DNA of 64,000 bases. Source: an uncultured Eubacterium sp. (GTDB lineage: Bacteria; Bacillota; Clostridia; Lachnospirales; Lachnospiraceae). Positions 8,622 to 17,745 of the stretch are shown piece by piece. The notes under the pieces are model-generated. The model was not told the origin of the DNA. It saw nothing but the letters and a program-made list of their open reading frames with translations, and made no database searches. The position numbers and the translations under genes were made by a program. Location: assembly GCA_910584065.1 (NCBI GenBank), contig CAJTZN010000002.1, positions 37,620 to 101,619 on the forward strand, in the 5' to 3' direction. Numbering within the stretch: the first letter of the stretch is position 1; every line of letters begins with the position of its first letter.

Positions 8622-9263
8622 TTACAACTGCGAATACCCAAAATTATTAACGATCGCATCAATCTTCTGCCCGGACTGGCAGAATGGGCAGTCGTGAGGC
8701 GAATAGGATTGATAGTTTACGAAATCATCCGTATGGAAGATCGTATGAACCGGGTAATCCTCGATCGTGTCGGTCGCGCTGAAGATCGCGGAGATCCCCT
8801 GGATGATACCGCCATAATACCGGATACATTCCAAACTCTGGGCGATCGTTTTACCGGTCGTGGCGGACGCCAGAAGAAGCACGATGTTCTTTCCGCGCAC
8901 CATCGGCTGGATATTGTCGCGGAAGATCATCTGTCCGTTCGAATCAAATTCCGGTTCAATGACATAAATACTTTTGTGCATGTTCATGGAGATGACGCCG
9001 GCGTCCGATAACTGCTCGGCCAGATAGGCGCCGATCATGTAGCAGCCGTCCATGCAGATGATGCAGTCAACCGGTTTGTTGTACTGATAATCCCTCGCCA
9101 GAGTAGAGGCGACGTCTTTTGCTTCCCGCTGCCCGACTTTTAACCTCGTCATATCCAGATAGAAATTGATGTGTGAGTGGCTGGTGGCAAAGTGCCCCGG
9201 CAGTACCTTGAGCTGGATTTTATTGTTAGATGTAGATGTAACTTTATATGCGTTTGTTAACAT
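8622..9263 (-). CDS. Phosphoribosyltransferase-fold protein (orotate PRTase-like)
   Basis: This 213-residue protein resembles type I phosphoribosyltransferases of the orotate type: an N-terminal hood (residues 1-50), a segment DCIICMDGCYMIGAYLAEQL where OPRTases bind phosphate, and NIVLLLASATTGKTI at the place of the PRPP loop. The usual two acidic residues of the PRPP loop (VDDVxTTG) are replaced here by Ala-Ser, so the catalytic competence and the substrate are uncertain. The C-terminus has a CPFCQSG pair that could bind metal. AAGGAAGGTGAT precedes the ATG. It lies 85 bases downstream of a small membrane gene on the same strand and may share its transcript. Confidence 0.7.
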   Translation of the reverse strand: MLTNAYKVTSTSNNKIQLKVLPGHFATSHSHINFYLDMTRLKVGQREAKDVASTLARDYQYNKPVDCIICMDGCYMIGAYLAEQLSDAGVISMNMHKSIYVIEPEFDSNGQMIFRDNIQPMVRGKNIVLLLASATTGKTIAQSLECIRYYGGIIQGISAIFSATDTIEDYPVHTIFHTDDFVNYQSYSPHDCPFCQSGQKIDAIVNNFGYSQL

Positions 9264-9348
9264 AGTAGGATCACCTTCCTTTGATTTAAATTTAATAATA
9301 AAAAGGTCTTACGAAAAGATCAGGAATTTGGATGTATCGTCTCCAAAC

Positions 9349-9741
9349 TCAGGAATTTTCTTCGGCGGCCGTGAGGTCGTCTGGTGCGGCGCTCTGTTGC
9401 ACTGGGCCGTCATCCTCGTTTGCCGATTCTTCCGTTTCTTCTCCTGCTTCCGTTTTTTTCGGCGGCTGGGAGAGAAGCACCAAAATGGTTAAAAGAACGG
9501 ACAGGACGATCGGAGCCGCGTAGATGATGTTTCTGAAATCTGGATTCACGAACACGCCAGGGGTATTAAACCACACGAAGAGCGCGATATAATTCGCAAA
9601 AACGATCGTTCCGAGTATGGTTCCCAGTATCCGGCCGAACTTACCGCCTTTAAACCTTGCTTTGATCAGATTGAAAACGACAGCATAGGCAAGTGCGCCA
9701 TCAATAAGTCCAAAAATAAGCATTCCAACGTTGATTCCCAT
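9349..9741 (-). CDS. Small membrane protein of unknown function
   Basis: About 130 residues. Three hydrophobic helices are visible (about residues 3-23, 38-60 and 72-93), followed by an acidic, Glu/Ala-rich tail of about 35 residues (EAGEETEESANEDDG) that is probably cytoplasmic. The start is placed at the ATG at 9741 because GAGGAATATC lies just before it; in-frame ATGs at 9753, 9759 and 9765 would add up to eight residues. I do not recognise the family. It precedes the PRT-like gene on the same strand, so it may be a partner of that protein. Confidence 0.6.
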   Translation of the reverse strand: MGINVGMLIFGLIDGALAYAVVFNLIKARFKGGKFGRILGTILGTIVFANYIALFVWFNTPGVFVNPDFRNIIYAAPIVLSVLLTILVLLSQPPKKTEAGEETEESANEDDGPVQQSAAPDDLTAAEENS

Positions 9742-9826
9742 GATATTCCTCATTTCCATTTGCATACTTTTTTTGTAATGACAATACCAGTATACAACAT
9801 TTTTTTAAAAATTTCTATATTTTTTG

Positions 9827-9855
9827 TTGACTTTTTCTTTTTTTTATGATATTTT
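9827..9855 (+). promoter_or_regulatory. Promoter for tRNA-Leu
   Basis: TTGACT at 9827-9832 and TATTTT at 9850-9855 are separated by 17 bases in a very T-rich stretch, ten bases before the tRNA. Confidence 0.5.
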
Positions 9856-9865
9856 ATATAAGCAC

Positions 9866-9949
9866 GCAGGAATGGCGGAATTGGCAGACGCGCACGGTTC
9901 AGGTCCGTGTGGTAGCAATACCATGAGGGTTCAAGTCCCTTTTCCTGCA
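9866..9949 (+). tRNA. tRNA-Leu (anticodon CAG)
   Basis: An 84-base class II tRNA. The acceptor stem GCAGGAA pairs with TTCCTGC and the discriminator is A. The anticodon stem CACGG/CCGTG holds the loop TTCAGGT with anticodon CAG. There is a long variable arm and a T-arm containing GGTTCAAGTCC. The CCA end is not encoded. Confidence 0.95.
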
Positions 9950-9951
9950 TG

Positions 9952-9980
9952 AGGGGCGGCTGAGAAGCACGCCCCTTTTA
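9952..9980 (+). terminator. Terminator after tRNA-Leu
   Basis: GGGGCG at 9953-9958 pairs with CGCCCC at 9970-9975 and is followed by TTTTA. Confidence 0.8.
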
Positions 9981-10107
9981 TTGATTTCTGCCGGTGAAAG
10001 CAGATCGAGGGAACCAGAATGGACGGCTGTTGACGGGAGCGTCTTTTTTTATTTTCAGGATTGATAGTAATATTGTTGCGGATCAGCATTTGAGGAGGAC
10101 GACGGGA

Positions 10108-10590
10108 ATGAGAAAAGGAAGTTTGCGCATACTGTTGTTGATGGTACTATTTTGTTTTTTGACAGGGTGCGGCGCGGATGTGCCGGAGGGAAAAGAAAGC
10201 GGCGCCGTAATGGAAAATGCGGAGAAAACGGAGGACGGTGCGGATGGCGCGCTGTCAGATGGTGAGAAAGAAATGGAGGGGACGTATGTGAGCATTACAG
10301 CAAAAGAGGCGAAGGAGATCATGGATTCGGAGCCGGACTGCGTCGTGCTCGATGTGAGGACGGAAGAGGAATACGCGGAAGGGCATATCGCGGGAGCGCT
10401 ATTGATCCCGGATTATGAGATCAGGGACAGGGCGCGGGGAGAGCTGCCGGATCAGGAGCAGAGGATCCTTGTATACTGCCGGAGCGGACGGCGGAGCAAA
10501 AACGCGTCAGCGGAGCTGGCGTCGATGGGATATAAAAACGTCCGTGAGTTTGGCGGGATCATAGACTGGCCCTATGAGGTGGAGCAGTAA
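10108..10590 (+). CDS. Rhodanese-domain lipoprotein
   Basis: This 160-residue protein has a lipoprotein signal (MRKGSLRILLLMVLF, lipobox LTGC with the lipidated Cys at about residue 22), a Glu/Gly-rich linker, and a single rhodanese domain from about residue 60. The domain has VVLDVRTEEEYAEGHI and the active-site loop VYCRSGRRS with the catalytic Cys. Rhodaneses transfer sulfane sulfur, and surface-anchored single-domain versions are common, but the physiological acceptor is unknown. The ATG at 10108 follows GAGGAGG by nine bases; there is no support for an earlier start. A terminator directly follows the gene. Confidence 0.9.
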   Translation: MRKGSLRILLLMVLFCFLTGCGADVPEGKESGAVMENAEKTEDGADGALSDGEKEMEGTYVSITAKEAKEIMDSEPDCVVLDVRTEEEYAEGHIAGALLIPDYEIRDRARGELPDQEQRILVYCRSGRRSKNASAELASMGYKNVREFGGIIDWPYEVEQ

Positions 10591-10604
10591 GAATGAGAAA
10601 AACA

Positions 10605-10632
10605 GGCGTGAAAATTACGCCGTTTTTTTTTT
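10605..10632 (+). terminator. Terminator after the rhodanese lipoprotein gene
   Basis: GGCGT pairs with ACGCC over a seven-base loop and is followed by a G and ten consecutive T. Confidence 0.8.
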
Positions 10633-10642
10633 CGAAATGTAT

Positions 10643-10671
10643 TTGACTGGACGGGGAGAAAATGCTAGAAT
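10643..10671 (+). promoter_or_regulatory. Sigma-A-type promoter for the foldase-like gene
   Basis: TTGACT at 10643-10648 and TAGAAT at 10666-10671 have 17-base spacing, and they sit between the preceding terminator and the start codon at 10715. Confidence 0.75.
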
Positions 10672-10714
10672 ACATATGTATGTTTGTACAAAAAAGCAGT
10701 TTTGGAGGAAAACA

Positions 10715-11878
10715 ATGAATAAGGCAAAAAAATTAGCAAAAAACAACGGGATAGCGATGGAGAGTAAAAAGGTTTCCGGCGGGGAGTCCTTTCAATTTAC
10801 AAAAAATAAGGTTCTTGCCATGCTCGGGATCGCCGCAGTAGTCATTCTTTGTGCAGGAGTCTGTTATATGCAGCTCCGTCCGCGCGCCGTGCTGAAAGTG
10901 ACCGGCCCGGATCAGAGTGGTTCGGATGTGACGAACACGGTATATATGAAGGAAACAGTGTATGACATTTTTCAGGTGGAATCCCAGTACAATATGTACT
11001 CATCCCTGTACCAGCAGATGTATGGAAAAACGTATTGGGAAATGGAAGATGTGGACGGTGAAGGCAGAAGCGGGGCGTCCGCCGCGAAGAAACAGGTGAT
11101 GGACAATGTAAAGCAGAGGGAGATCCTCTGCATGGAGGCGCAGAAGCTCGGTTATTCGCTGACAGATGAAGAAAAGAAGTCCGTTGCGGATAATGTACAG
11201 ACTGCTCTGAAAGAGCTGCCGGAAGGGCAGAAAAAGATCGACGGTTTGGATGAGAAGTCGCTGACTACCGTGTTTGAAAAAAGCGCGCTGGCAGAAAAAT
11301 ACAAACAGGTCATTATCGCGGAGGCCGGTATTGATGAGGAAGCGCTGAAAGCTACGGTGGATCGGAACGAATACCATCAGTACACGATGCAGTACTATAA
11401 AGTGAGCAATAAAGAGGGCAGCGGGGAGGAACAGACCGATGTGTCCGAAGAGCAGAAACAGAAAAATCTCGCCAGTATGCAGGCATTAAAGGAAAAAGCG
11501 GCTACGGCGGAAGATTTTACGAAGCTTGTAGAAGAGGGCGATGAGTCAGGGATCGAAGCCTATCAGGAAGAAAAACTCCTGACAAAAGATATGGAAAGTT
11601 CCACTTTCCTCACGAAAAAACTTCGTAAAAAGCTGATCAAGATGGCAAATGATGAGATTTCTGATGTGATCGAGGGCGAGGACGGATATTATCTCGTGAA
11701 AATGGTCAACAACAATGATCCTTCCGGATACGACTCCCAGTGTGAATCGGTGGTCAACGAGGAAAAGACGAAACAGTTTAACACCCGTTACGATCAGATC
11801 AAGACAACTTACACGACTGAGGTCCAGAGTTACTGGAAAGGCCGTGTGACGGTTGGTTCCTATACGACAGCGCAGTAA
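10715..11878 (+). CDS. Membrane-anchored SurA/PrsA-like foldase
   Basis: 387 residues. A basic N-terminal stretch is followed by one membrane helix (VLAMLGIAAVVILCAGVCYM, about residues 33-53), giving an extracytoplasmic body anchored by an uncleaved signal. The body has a SurA_N-like chaperone region (KKQVMDNVKQREILCMEAQKL and SLTDEEKK) and, near residues 250-350, a region arranged like a parvulin peptidyl-prolyl isomerase (ATAEDFTKLVEEG, ISDVIEGEDGYYLVKM). The parvulin catalytic residues are not clearly present, so it may be a chaperone without isomerase activity. The start is set by GGAGGAAAACA before the ATG and by the promoter upstream. It precedes purL by 30 bases. Confidence 0.75.
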   Translation: MNKAKKLAKNNGIAMESKKVSGGESFQFTKNKVLAMLGIAAVVILCAGVCYMQLRPRAVLKVTGPDQSGSDVTNTVYMKETVYDIFQVESQYNMYSSLYQQMYGKTYWEMEDVDGEGRSGASAAKKQVMDNVKQREILCMEAQKLGYSLTDEEKKSVADNVQTALKELPEGQKKIDGLDEKSLTTVFEKSALAEKYKQVIIAEAGIDEEALKATVDRNEYHQYTMQYYKVSNKEGSGEEQTDVSEEQKQKNLASMQALKEKAATAEDFTKLVEEGDESGIEAYQEEKLLTKDMESSTFLTKKLRKKLIKMANDEISDVIEGEDGYYLVKMVNNNDPSGYDSQCESVVNEEKTKQFNTRYDQIKTTYTTEVQSYWKGRVTVGSYTTAQ

Positions 11879-11908
11879 GCGCATTACAGTATTTCTTTGG
11901 AGGAAGAT

Positions 11909-14900
11909 ATGGCAAAGGTAAAGCGGATTTACGTAGAAAAAAAAGAGGACTATGCGGTAGCGGCAAAGGAATTGAAGACGGAGATCAGGGAATATCTCGG
12001 CATCCGGGATTTAGAGCGGGTCAGGGTATTGATCCGCTACGATGTGGAAGGCATCGGGGAGGGCACGTATGAAAAAGCACTTGCCACCGTGTTTTCTGAG
12101 CCGCCGGTCGATCACGTCTACGAAGGAGAGTTTGAGAAACAGGAGGGAGACCGCGTTTTTTCCGTGGAATATCTCCCGGGGCAGTTTGACCAGCGCGCGG
12201 ATTCGGCGGAACAGTGCGTCAAGCTTCTGAATGAGAGCGAAGAGCCGGTGATCCGCTCCGCGACGACATACGTGCTGAGCGGCGCGTTCAGCGAGGAAGA
12301 TTTTGCGCGCATCAGGGAATACTGCATCAACCCGGTGGATTCGAGGGAGACGGACGAGAGCGTTCCGGAAACGCTGGTCACTGTATTTGACGAGCCGGCG
12401 GATGTCAAAATATTTGATGGATTTCAGCAGATGTCCGAAGATGCGCTGAAAGGCCTGTACGATTCCCTCGGCCTTGCCATGACATTTAAAGATTTTCTCC
12501 ATATACAGAATTACTTTAGAGGGGAAGAAAAGCGCGACCCGAGTGTGACGGAGATCCGTGTGCTGGATACGTACTGGTCGGATCACTGCCGCCATACGAC
12601 ATTTTTGACGGAACTCAAAAATATCCGTTTTGAAGACGGCGATTATACAAAACCGATCGAGGATGCGTTTCTTCGTTACAAAGAAGACCACGACACGATC
12701 TATCAAGGAAGGGACGATAAATTTGTATCGCTGATGGATATTGCGCTCATGGCGATGAAAAAACTGCGTGCGGACGGAAAACTCGAGGATATGGAAGAAT
12801 CCGACGAGATCAACGCCTGCTCGATCGTCGTGCCGGTGGAGATCGAACAGGAGGACGGCTCCGGAAGCGGCCAGAAGCAGACGGTCAAAGAGGAGTGGCT
12901 CGTTTTCTTTAAAAATGAGACGCACAACCACCCGACGGAGATTGAGCCGTTCGGAGGCGCGGCGACCTGTCTCGGAGGCGCGATCCGCGATCCGCTTTCC
13001 GGGCGCGGTTATGTTTACCAGGCGATGCGCGTGACGGGGGCGGCAGATCCCACGAAATCGCTGAAAGAAACGATGGAGGGTAAACTGGCGCAGAGAAAGA
13101 TCGTGACGGGCGCCGCCAGCGGATACAGTTCTTATGGAAACCAGATCGGGCTGGCCACGGGGCTTGTCGATGAGGTCTATCATCCGAACTATGTGGCAAA
13201 GAGGCTGGAGATCGGCGCTGTCATGGGCGCGGCGCCCAGAAAGAACGTGATCCGTGAAAATTCGGATCCGGATGATGTGATCATCCTGCTCGGCGGACGT
13301 ACGGGACGTGACGGGTGCGGCGGCGCAACCGGATCTTCCAAAGCACATAACACGGCGTCCATCGACACATGCGGGGCAGAAGTACAGAAGGGAAACGCGC
13401 CGACCGAGCGCAAGATCCAGAGGTTGTTCCGCCGCGAGGAGGTCAGCCGGCTCATTAAAAAATGTAATGACTTCGGAGCGGGCGGCGTGTCGGTAGCCAT
13501 CGGGGAACTGGCAGACGGCCTGGTCGTCGATCTGGACAAGGTTCCGAAGAAATATGCCGGTCTGGACGGCACGGAACTGGCGATTTCGGAATCCCAGGAG
13601 CGTATGGCGATCGTCGTTGACCCGAAAGATATCGAGAAAATGTTAGCCTTTGCCGAAGAGGAAAACCTCGAGGCGGTTCCGGTCGCCGTCGTGACGAAAG
13701 AGCCGCGGCTCGTCCTCAAATGGCGTGGAAAAGAGATCGTAAATATTGCAAGGGCATTTTTAGATACGAACGGCGCTCACCAGGAGACGGATGTCATCGT
13801 GGAAATGCCGAAAAAAGAAGAAAATTATATGGAAAAGGTGGAAGTGCCGGAACACTTTGCGGATGCGCTGACCGGATGCCTGAAAGATCTGAATGTCTGT
13901 TCCAAAAAGGGTCTTGTGGAGATGTTCGACAGTTCGATCGGTGCGTGTACGGTGGCGATGCCATATGGCGGAAAGTACCAGCTTACGCCGATCCAGACGA
14001 TGGTTGCCAAACTGCCTGTAATGGAGGGAAGCTGCGATACCGTTACGATGATGAGTTATGGCATGGATCCGTACCTGATGAGCTGGAGTCCGTTCCACGG
14101 CGCAGAGTACGCGGTGCTGACTTCGGTGGCGAAGATCGTTGCAGCCGGCGGTGACTTCACGAAGATCCGCTTTACCTTCCAGGAGTATTTTAAGCGGATG
14201 ACCGAAGACGCCAGACGCTGGGGCGAGCCGATGGCGGCGCTGCTCGGCGCCTATGACGCGCAGATGAAGCTCGGCCTTCCGTCGATCGGCGGTAAGGACA
14301 GTATGTCGGGTACGTTTAATGACATCGACGTGCCGCCTACACTGTGTTCGTTTGCTGTCGATGTGGCGAAGATTTCGGATGTCATCACACCGGAACTGAA
14401 AGAAGCCGGTCATGTATTAATCAAATTTGAGATTCAAAAGGATGCGTATGACCTTCCGGACTACACGTATTGTATGGATATGTACGGAAAAGTGACGGAG
14501 CTGATGCGCAGCCATGTCATTCATTCGGCGTATGCCCTTTCCGGGAAAGGCGTGGCGGAAGCGGCGGCGAAAATGGCATTTGGAAATAAATGGGGCGTAA
14601 CGTTTGACGCGTCCCGTCCGGTGAACGAGTATTTCAAACCGGCGTATGGCGCGATACTCGCTGAGGTGGACGAGAAGGATATGGACAGGCTGGCACAGAC
14701 CGGACTTGCCTTTGAGAAGATCGGCGTTGTCAATGCCGAGGAAGTCTTCCTGTATGGCAAAGAAAGAGTCAGCGTCGATGAGGCGCTCGCCGCCTGGACT
14801 GGAACGCTCGAGAAGGTGTTCCCGACGCGCGCCGGCGCGGACGGTTCTGACAGGGCCGGAGAAAATATCCCGGACAGCCTTTACGACGCGAAGGAAATCT

Positions 14901-15721
14901 ATGTATGCCGCCATAAGACGGCAAAACCAAAAGTATTTGTTCCGGTATTTCCGGGAACGAACTGTGAATACGATACGATCCGGGCGTTCCGTGCGGCTGG
15001 CGCGGAGACGGAGAGCATTGTATTTAAAAATATGACGGAGCAGAACATAACGGACAGCGTGAACGCATTTAAGAAGGCGTTGGATGAATCGCAGATCCTC
15101 ATGTTCTCCGGCGGTTTCAGCGCCGGCGACGAACCGGATGGTTCTGCTAAATTTATCACGTCGGTATTCCGCAATGAGAGGATCCAGGAAGCCGTTCACG
15201 CTTTGCTGCAGGAGAGAGACGGACTGGTGCTGGGAATCTGTAACGGATTCCAGACGCTCGTGAAACTCGGGCTTGTGCCGTACGGGGAGATCCGCACGCA
15301 GAAAGCGGACTCGCCGACGCTCACGAAAAACAGCATCGGCCGGCATATTAGTAAATCCGTTTATACGAAGGTCGTGACGAATAAGTCGCCCTGGCTGCAG
15401 AAGGCAAAACTGGGCGCGATCTATTCCGTTCCGGCTTCGCACGGAGAAGGTCGTTTTGTCGCGGACCGCGAATGGCTCGACAAGCTGTTTGCCAACGGAC
15501 AGGTGGCGACGCAGTATGTCGATATCAATGGAAATCCAACGATGGACGACGATTTCAACCCCAATGGATCGTATGGCGCGATCGAGGGCATTACGAGCCC
15601 GGATGGAAGGGTCCTTGGGAAAATGGCGCATTCGGAGCGCCGGGGCAGCGGGGTAGCCGTCAATATTTACGGAGAACAGAATCAGATGATATTTGAAAGC
15701 GGAGTGGAGTATTTCCGTTAA
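11909..15721 (+). CDS. purL: Phosphoribosylformylglycinamidine synthase (single-chain PurL)
   Basis: This enzyme converts FGAR, glutamine and ATP into FGAM in purine biosynthesis. It is the long one-chain form (1270 residues), unlike the split PurS/PurL/PurQ of Bacillus. An N-terminal PurS-like region is followed by the two AIR-synthase-like halves (DTYWSDHCRHTTF, FFKNETHNHPTEIEPFGGAA, GGRTGRDGCGGATGSS, GGKDSMSG) and a C-terminal class I glutamine amidotransferase (FPGTNCEYD, catalytic Cys in LGICNGFQ, His-Glu in SHGEGRF). The ATG at 11909 follows GGAGG by five bases; a TTG four codons earlier overlaps the ribosome site. No other purine gene is adjacent. Confidence 0.97.
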   Translation: MAKVKRIYVEKKEDYAVAAKELKTEIREYLGIRDLERVRVLIRYDVEGIGEGTYEKALATVFSEPPVDHVYEGEFEKQEGDRVFSVEYLPGQFDQRADSAEQCVKLLNESEEPVIRSATTYVLSGAFSEEDFARIREYCINPVDSRETDESVPETLVTVFDEPADVKIFDGFQQMSEDALKGLYDSLGLAMTFKDFLHIQNYFRGEEKRDPSVTEIRVLDTYWSDHCRHTTFLTELKNIRFEDGDYTKPIEDAFLRYKEDHDTIYQGRDDKFVSLMDIALMAMKKLRADGKLEDMEESDEINACSIVVPVEIEQEDGSGSGQKQTVKEEWLVFFKNETHNHPTEIEPFGGAATCLGGAIRDPLSGRGYVYQAMRVTGAADPTKSLKETMEGKLAQRKIVTGAASGYSSYGNQIGLATGLVDEVYHPNYVAKRLEIGAVMGAAPRKNVIRENSDPDDVIILLGGRTGRDGCGGATGSSKAHNTASIDTCGAEVQKGNAPTERKIQRLFRREEVSRLIKKCNDFGAGGVSVAIGELADGLVVDLDKVPKKYAGLDGTELAISESQERMAIVVDPKDIEKMLAFAEEENLEAVPVAVVTKEPRLVLKWRGKEIVNIARAFLDTNGAHQETDVIVEMPKKEENYMEKVEVPEHFADALTGCLKDLNVCSKKGLVEMFDSSIGACTVAMPYGGKYQLTPIQTMVAKLPVMEGSCDTVTMMSYGMDPYLMSWSPFHGAEYAVLTSVAKIVAAGGDFTKIRFTFQEYFKRMTEDARRWGEPMAALLGAYDAQMKLGLPSIGGKDSMSGTFNDIDVPPTLCSFAVDVAKISDVITPELKEAGHVLIKFEIQKDAYDLPDYTYCMDMYGKVTELMRSHVIHSAYALSGKGVAEAAAKMAFGNKWGVTFDASRPVNEYFKPAYGAILAEVDEKDMDRLAQTGLAFEKIGVVNAEEVFLYGKERVSVDEALAAWTGTLEKVFPTRAGADGSDRAGENIPDSLYDAKEIYVCRHKTAKPKVFVPVFPGTNCEYDTIRAFRAAGAETESIVFKNMTEQNITDSVNAFKKALDESQILMFSGGFSAGDEPDGSAKFITSVFRNERIQEAVHALLQERDGLVLGICNGFQTLVKLGLVPYGEIRTQKADSPTLTKNSIGRHISKSVYTKVVTNKSPWLQKAKLGAIYSVPASHGEGRFVADREWLDKLFANGQVATQYVDINGNPTMDDDFNPNGSYGAIEGITSPDGRVLGKMAHSERRGSGVAVNIYGEQNQMIFESGVEYFR

Positions 15722-15784
15722 TTGTTTTGGAGCGGCCAGGAAAGGAAAAGATCTTTTTTGGCTGCTTCGTGAATGGAGGAGAGA

Positions 15785-17674
15785 ATGAAACAGGTATTAT
15801 GTTACACAAGGGAGCCGATCGATGAATTTTACTATGATCCCAAACTGGCGTATAGTATGCACCTCGCCATCGGGGACAATGCGGGGGACGATGGCACAGA
15901 CGATGCTGGGAATAGCGTCAGGCGCGGGGGTTCCGGCGACGGCATCGGAAGTTTCCAGCCATTAAACCACAATTCCGGCGTTTTATTTGCAAAGGCCACG
16001 GAAAATGAGGATGGGTCGCTGAATCCGAAAAGTATTCAGAATCCGTATCTGTTTGTCAGGAAGGATGGCACATTTGGCGTGGCAGCCGTCCGGACGGGGG
16101 GCGACGGGGAAGAGGACGCGCAGAGCGCGGGAAGCGTCCTGTTGTTTGCGAGCCGTGATCTGCTGGAATATGAGGAACTGGGTCTTCTTGCGCTGGCAGA
16201 CGAGCCGGTCTGCCGTGTGGCATGTGACTATGATCGTGAAAAGGATAAGTATATCATGCGCTGGTCCGTAAAGAGCGGCGATTGCTATCAGGCGGAGTTG
16301 GAGGAGACCGGGCCATCGGATCAGGCGCCGCGGGCGGTGCGCATCGATAATTGGGAATGGCCGGAAGTGAAGACGGACATTGAGGGGGCGGCTGCCGGAA
16401 ATATCGTGCCAGTATCGGATGAAACGGCGGAACGTCTTGTTAAGAAACTGATGCCGCCGCATCATGTGGAAACGATTTTTGAAAAGCAGGTTACGGCAGG
16501 TTCGAAGGAGCAGCTGCAGCAGTTCAGGGCGAGGGCGGTTTACAGCGACGGCACACAGGCGCAAAAGCGCGTGGACTGGGATCTGGAGCATGTGGACTGG
16601 TCTTGTCCCGGGACGTATGAGATCAAGGGAAAACTGCACCAGGATCATTTTCCGTTCCCGATCGCGGAAGACCGGGCGGATCCGTGCGTGGCCTTTTGGC
16701 AGGGGAAATATTACTTTATTGCGACCAATGACGCGGACAGGAACCATACGCTCTACGTCCGCGAAGCGGATACGATCCCCGGACTGGCAGATGCGGACGA
16801 ACATCTCATACTGGATTCGGATACATACGAGCATGTGGGCAATCTTTTGTGGGCGCCGGAGTTTCATGAGATTGGCGGAAAGTTATATCTGTTTTTAGCA
16901 ATCACGCCCGATGAGTTTTTCTGCGAGGAAAGTCACATCATGGAACTGCGGGAAGGCGGAAATCCATCGCATAGGGAGGACTGGTCGGAGCCGCGCCGCG
17001 TCGTGCGCAGGGATGGCAGCGAACTGTGCGAAGCCGGAAAAACGATCACATTGGATATGACATGCTTTTTCTGGGAGGGAGATTATTACGTGGTCTGGTC
17101 GCAGCGGCAGTTTCTGCCAAAGGATCTGGGCGCGTGGCTGTACATCGCGAAGCTGAATGCGGACGAGCCCTGGAAGCTGAGTTCTGAGCCGGTGATTTTG
17201 TCAAAGCCCGAGTATGGATGGGCGAACAACCACACGTTTGTCGATGAAGGGCCGTTTGCCCTGCCGCAGGAAGACCGGCTGATCCTCACGTTTTCGAGCG
17301 CGGCGGTCGATACTTCTTACGTCGTCGGCCTGCTGACGATTGAGAAAGGACAGGATCTTCTCGTTCGGGAGAACTGGAAAAAGGGAAATTATCCGATCCT
17401 CACGTCGAGAAGCGTGGAAGGGGAATTTGGAACTGGCCATAACGCGTATGTCATGGACGAGTATGGCGATCTTTGGAACACTTATCACGCGAGACCGGGG
17501 ATCGACGGGGAGCGGAGCAGCGGCATCCGCAGGGTGCATTTTGACATCGACGGACTTCCGGTTCTGGATCTCGTGGAAGAACAGGATGTGGCGGAAGGAC
17601 TCGCTGAGGTAGATACCAAATTGATCGTTTCGGCGGGAAGTGAATGTTCTGCAATTGATGTCGGAGAAAAATAA
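15785..17674 (+). CDS. GH43-type five-bladed beta-propeller glycoside hydrolase
   Basis: 629 residues with no signal peptide, so apparently intracellular. Residues 1-170 look like an incomplete propeller region (NPYLFVRKDGTFGVAAV, DYDREKDKYIMRW). Residues 230-300 resemble a Big_4-type Ig fold (FRARAVYSDGTQAQKRVDWD). From about 305 a full GH43-like propeller follows: the catalytic-base Asp candidate in EDRADPCVAFW, the modulator Asp/Glu region LLWAPEFHEI, and the general-acid Glu candidate in FVDEGPF. GH43 members are alpha-L-arabinofuranosidases, beta-xylosidases and related enzymes; the substrate here is not predictable. GGAGGAGAG precedes the ATG at 15785. A strong hairpin terminator follows. 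Confidence 0.82.
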   Translation: MKQVLCYTREPIDEFYYDPKLAYSMHLAIGDNAGDDGTDDAGNSVRRGGSGDGIGSFQPLNHNSGVLFAKATENEDGSLNPKSIQNPYLFVRKDGTFGVAAVRTGGDGEEDAQSAGSVLLFASRDLLEYEELGLLALADEPVCRVACDYDREKDKYIMRWSVKSGDCYQAELEETGPSDQAPRAVRIDNWEWPEVKTDIEGAAAGNIVPVSDETAERLVKKLMPPHHVETIFEKQVTAGSKEQLQQFRARAVYSDGTQAQKRVDWDLEHVDWSCPGTYEIKGKLHQDHFPFPIAEDRADPCVAFWQGKYYFIATNDADRNHTLYVREADTIPGLADADEHLILDSDTYEHVGNLLWAPEFHEIGGKLYLFLAITPDEFFCEESHIMELREGGNPSHREDWSEPRRVVRRDGSELCEAGKTITLDMTCFFWEGDYYVVWSQRQFLPKDLGAWLYIAKLNADEPWKLSSEPVILSKPEYGWANNHTFVDEGPFALPQEDRLILTFSSAAVDTSYVVGLLTIEKGQDLLVRENWKKGNYPILTSRSVEGEFGTGHNAYVMDEYGDLWNTYHARPGIDGERSSGIRRVHFDIDGLPVLDLVEEQDVAEGLAEVDTKLIVSAGSECSAIDVGEK

Positions 17675-17687
17675 ATAGAAAAATAAG

Positions 17688-17739
17688 AAAACACGGAATC
17701 CTTGAATTTAACGTACATTGGAGGATTCCGTGTTTTTTT
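17688..17739. terminator. Bidirectional terminator between the GH43 gene and the BspA-like pseudogene
   Basis: AAACACGGAATCCT pairs with AGGATTCCGTGTTT (14 bp), followed by a T-run on the plus strand and preceded by an A-run, so it can end transcripts from both convergent genes. Confidence 0.85.
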
Positions 17740-17745
17740 GCCTGT

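Noticed and set aside
12011..13348. Long open frame (445 codons) on the minus strand inside purL
   Set aside because: It is a shadow of the well-supported purL frame; it has no ribosome site, no recognisable domain and low-complexity Arg/His-rich text.
17688..17739. ACACGGAATCC in the GH43 terminator as another copy of the Agr-operon operator
   Set aside because: It is half of a 14-bp terminator stem with a 20-base loop, not a 7+1+7 palindrome; the shared wording is probably chance.
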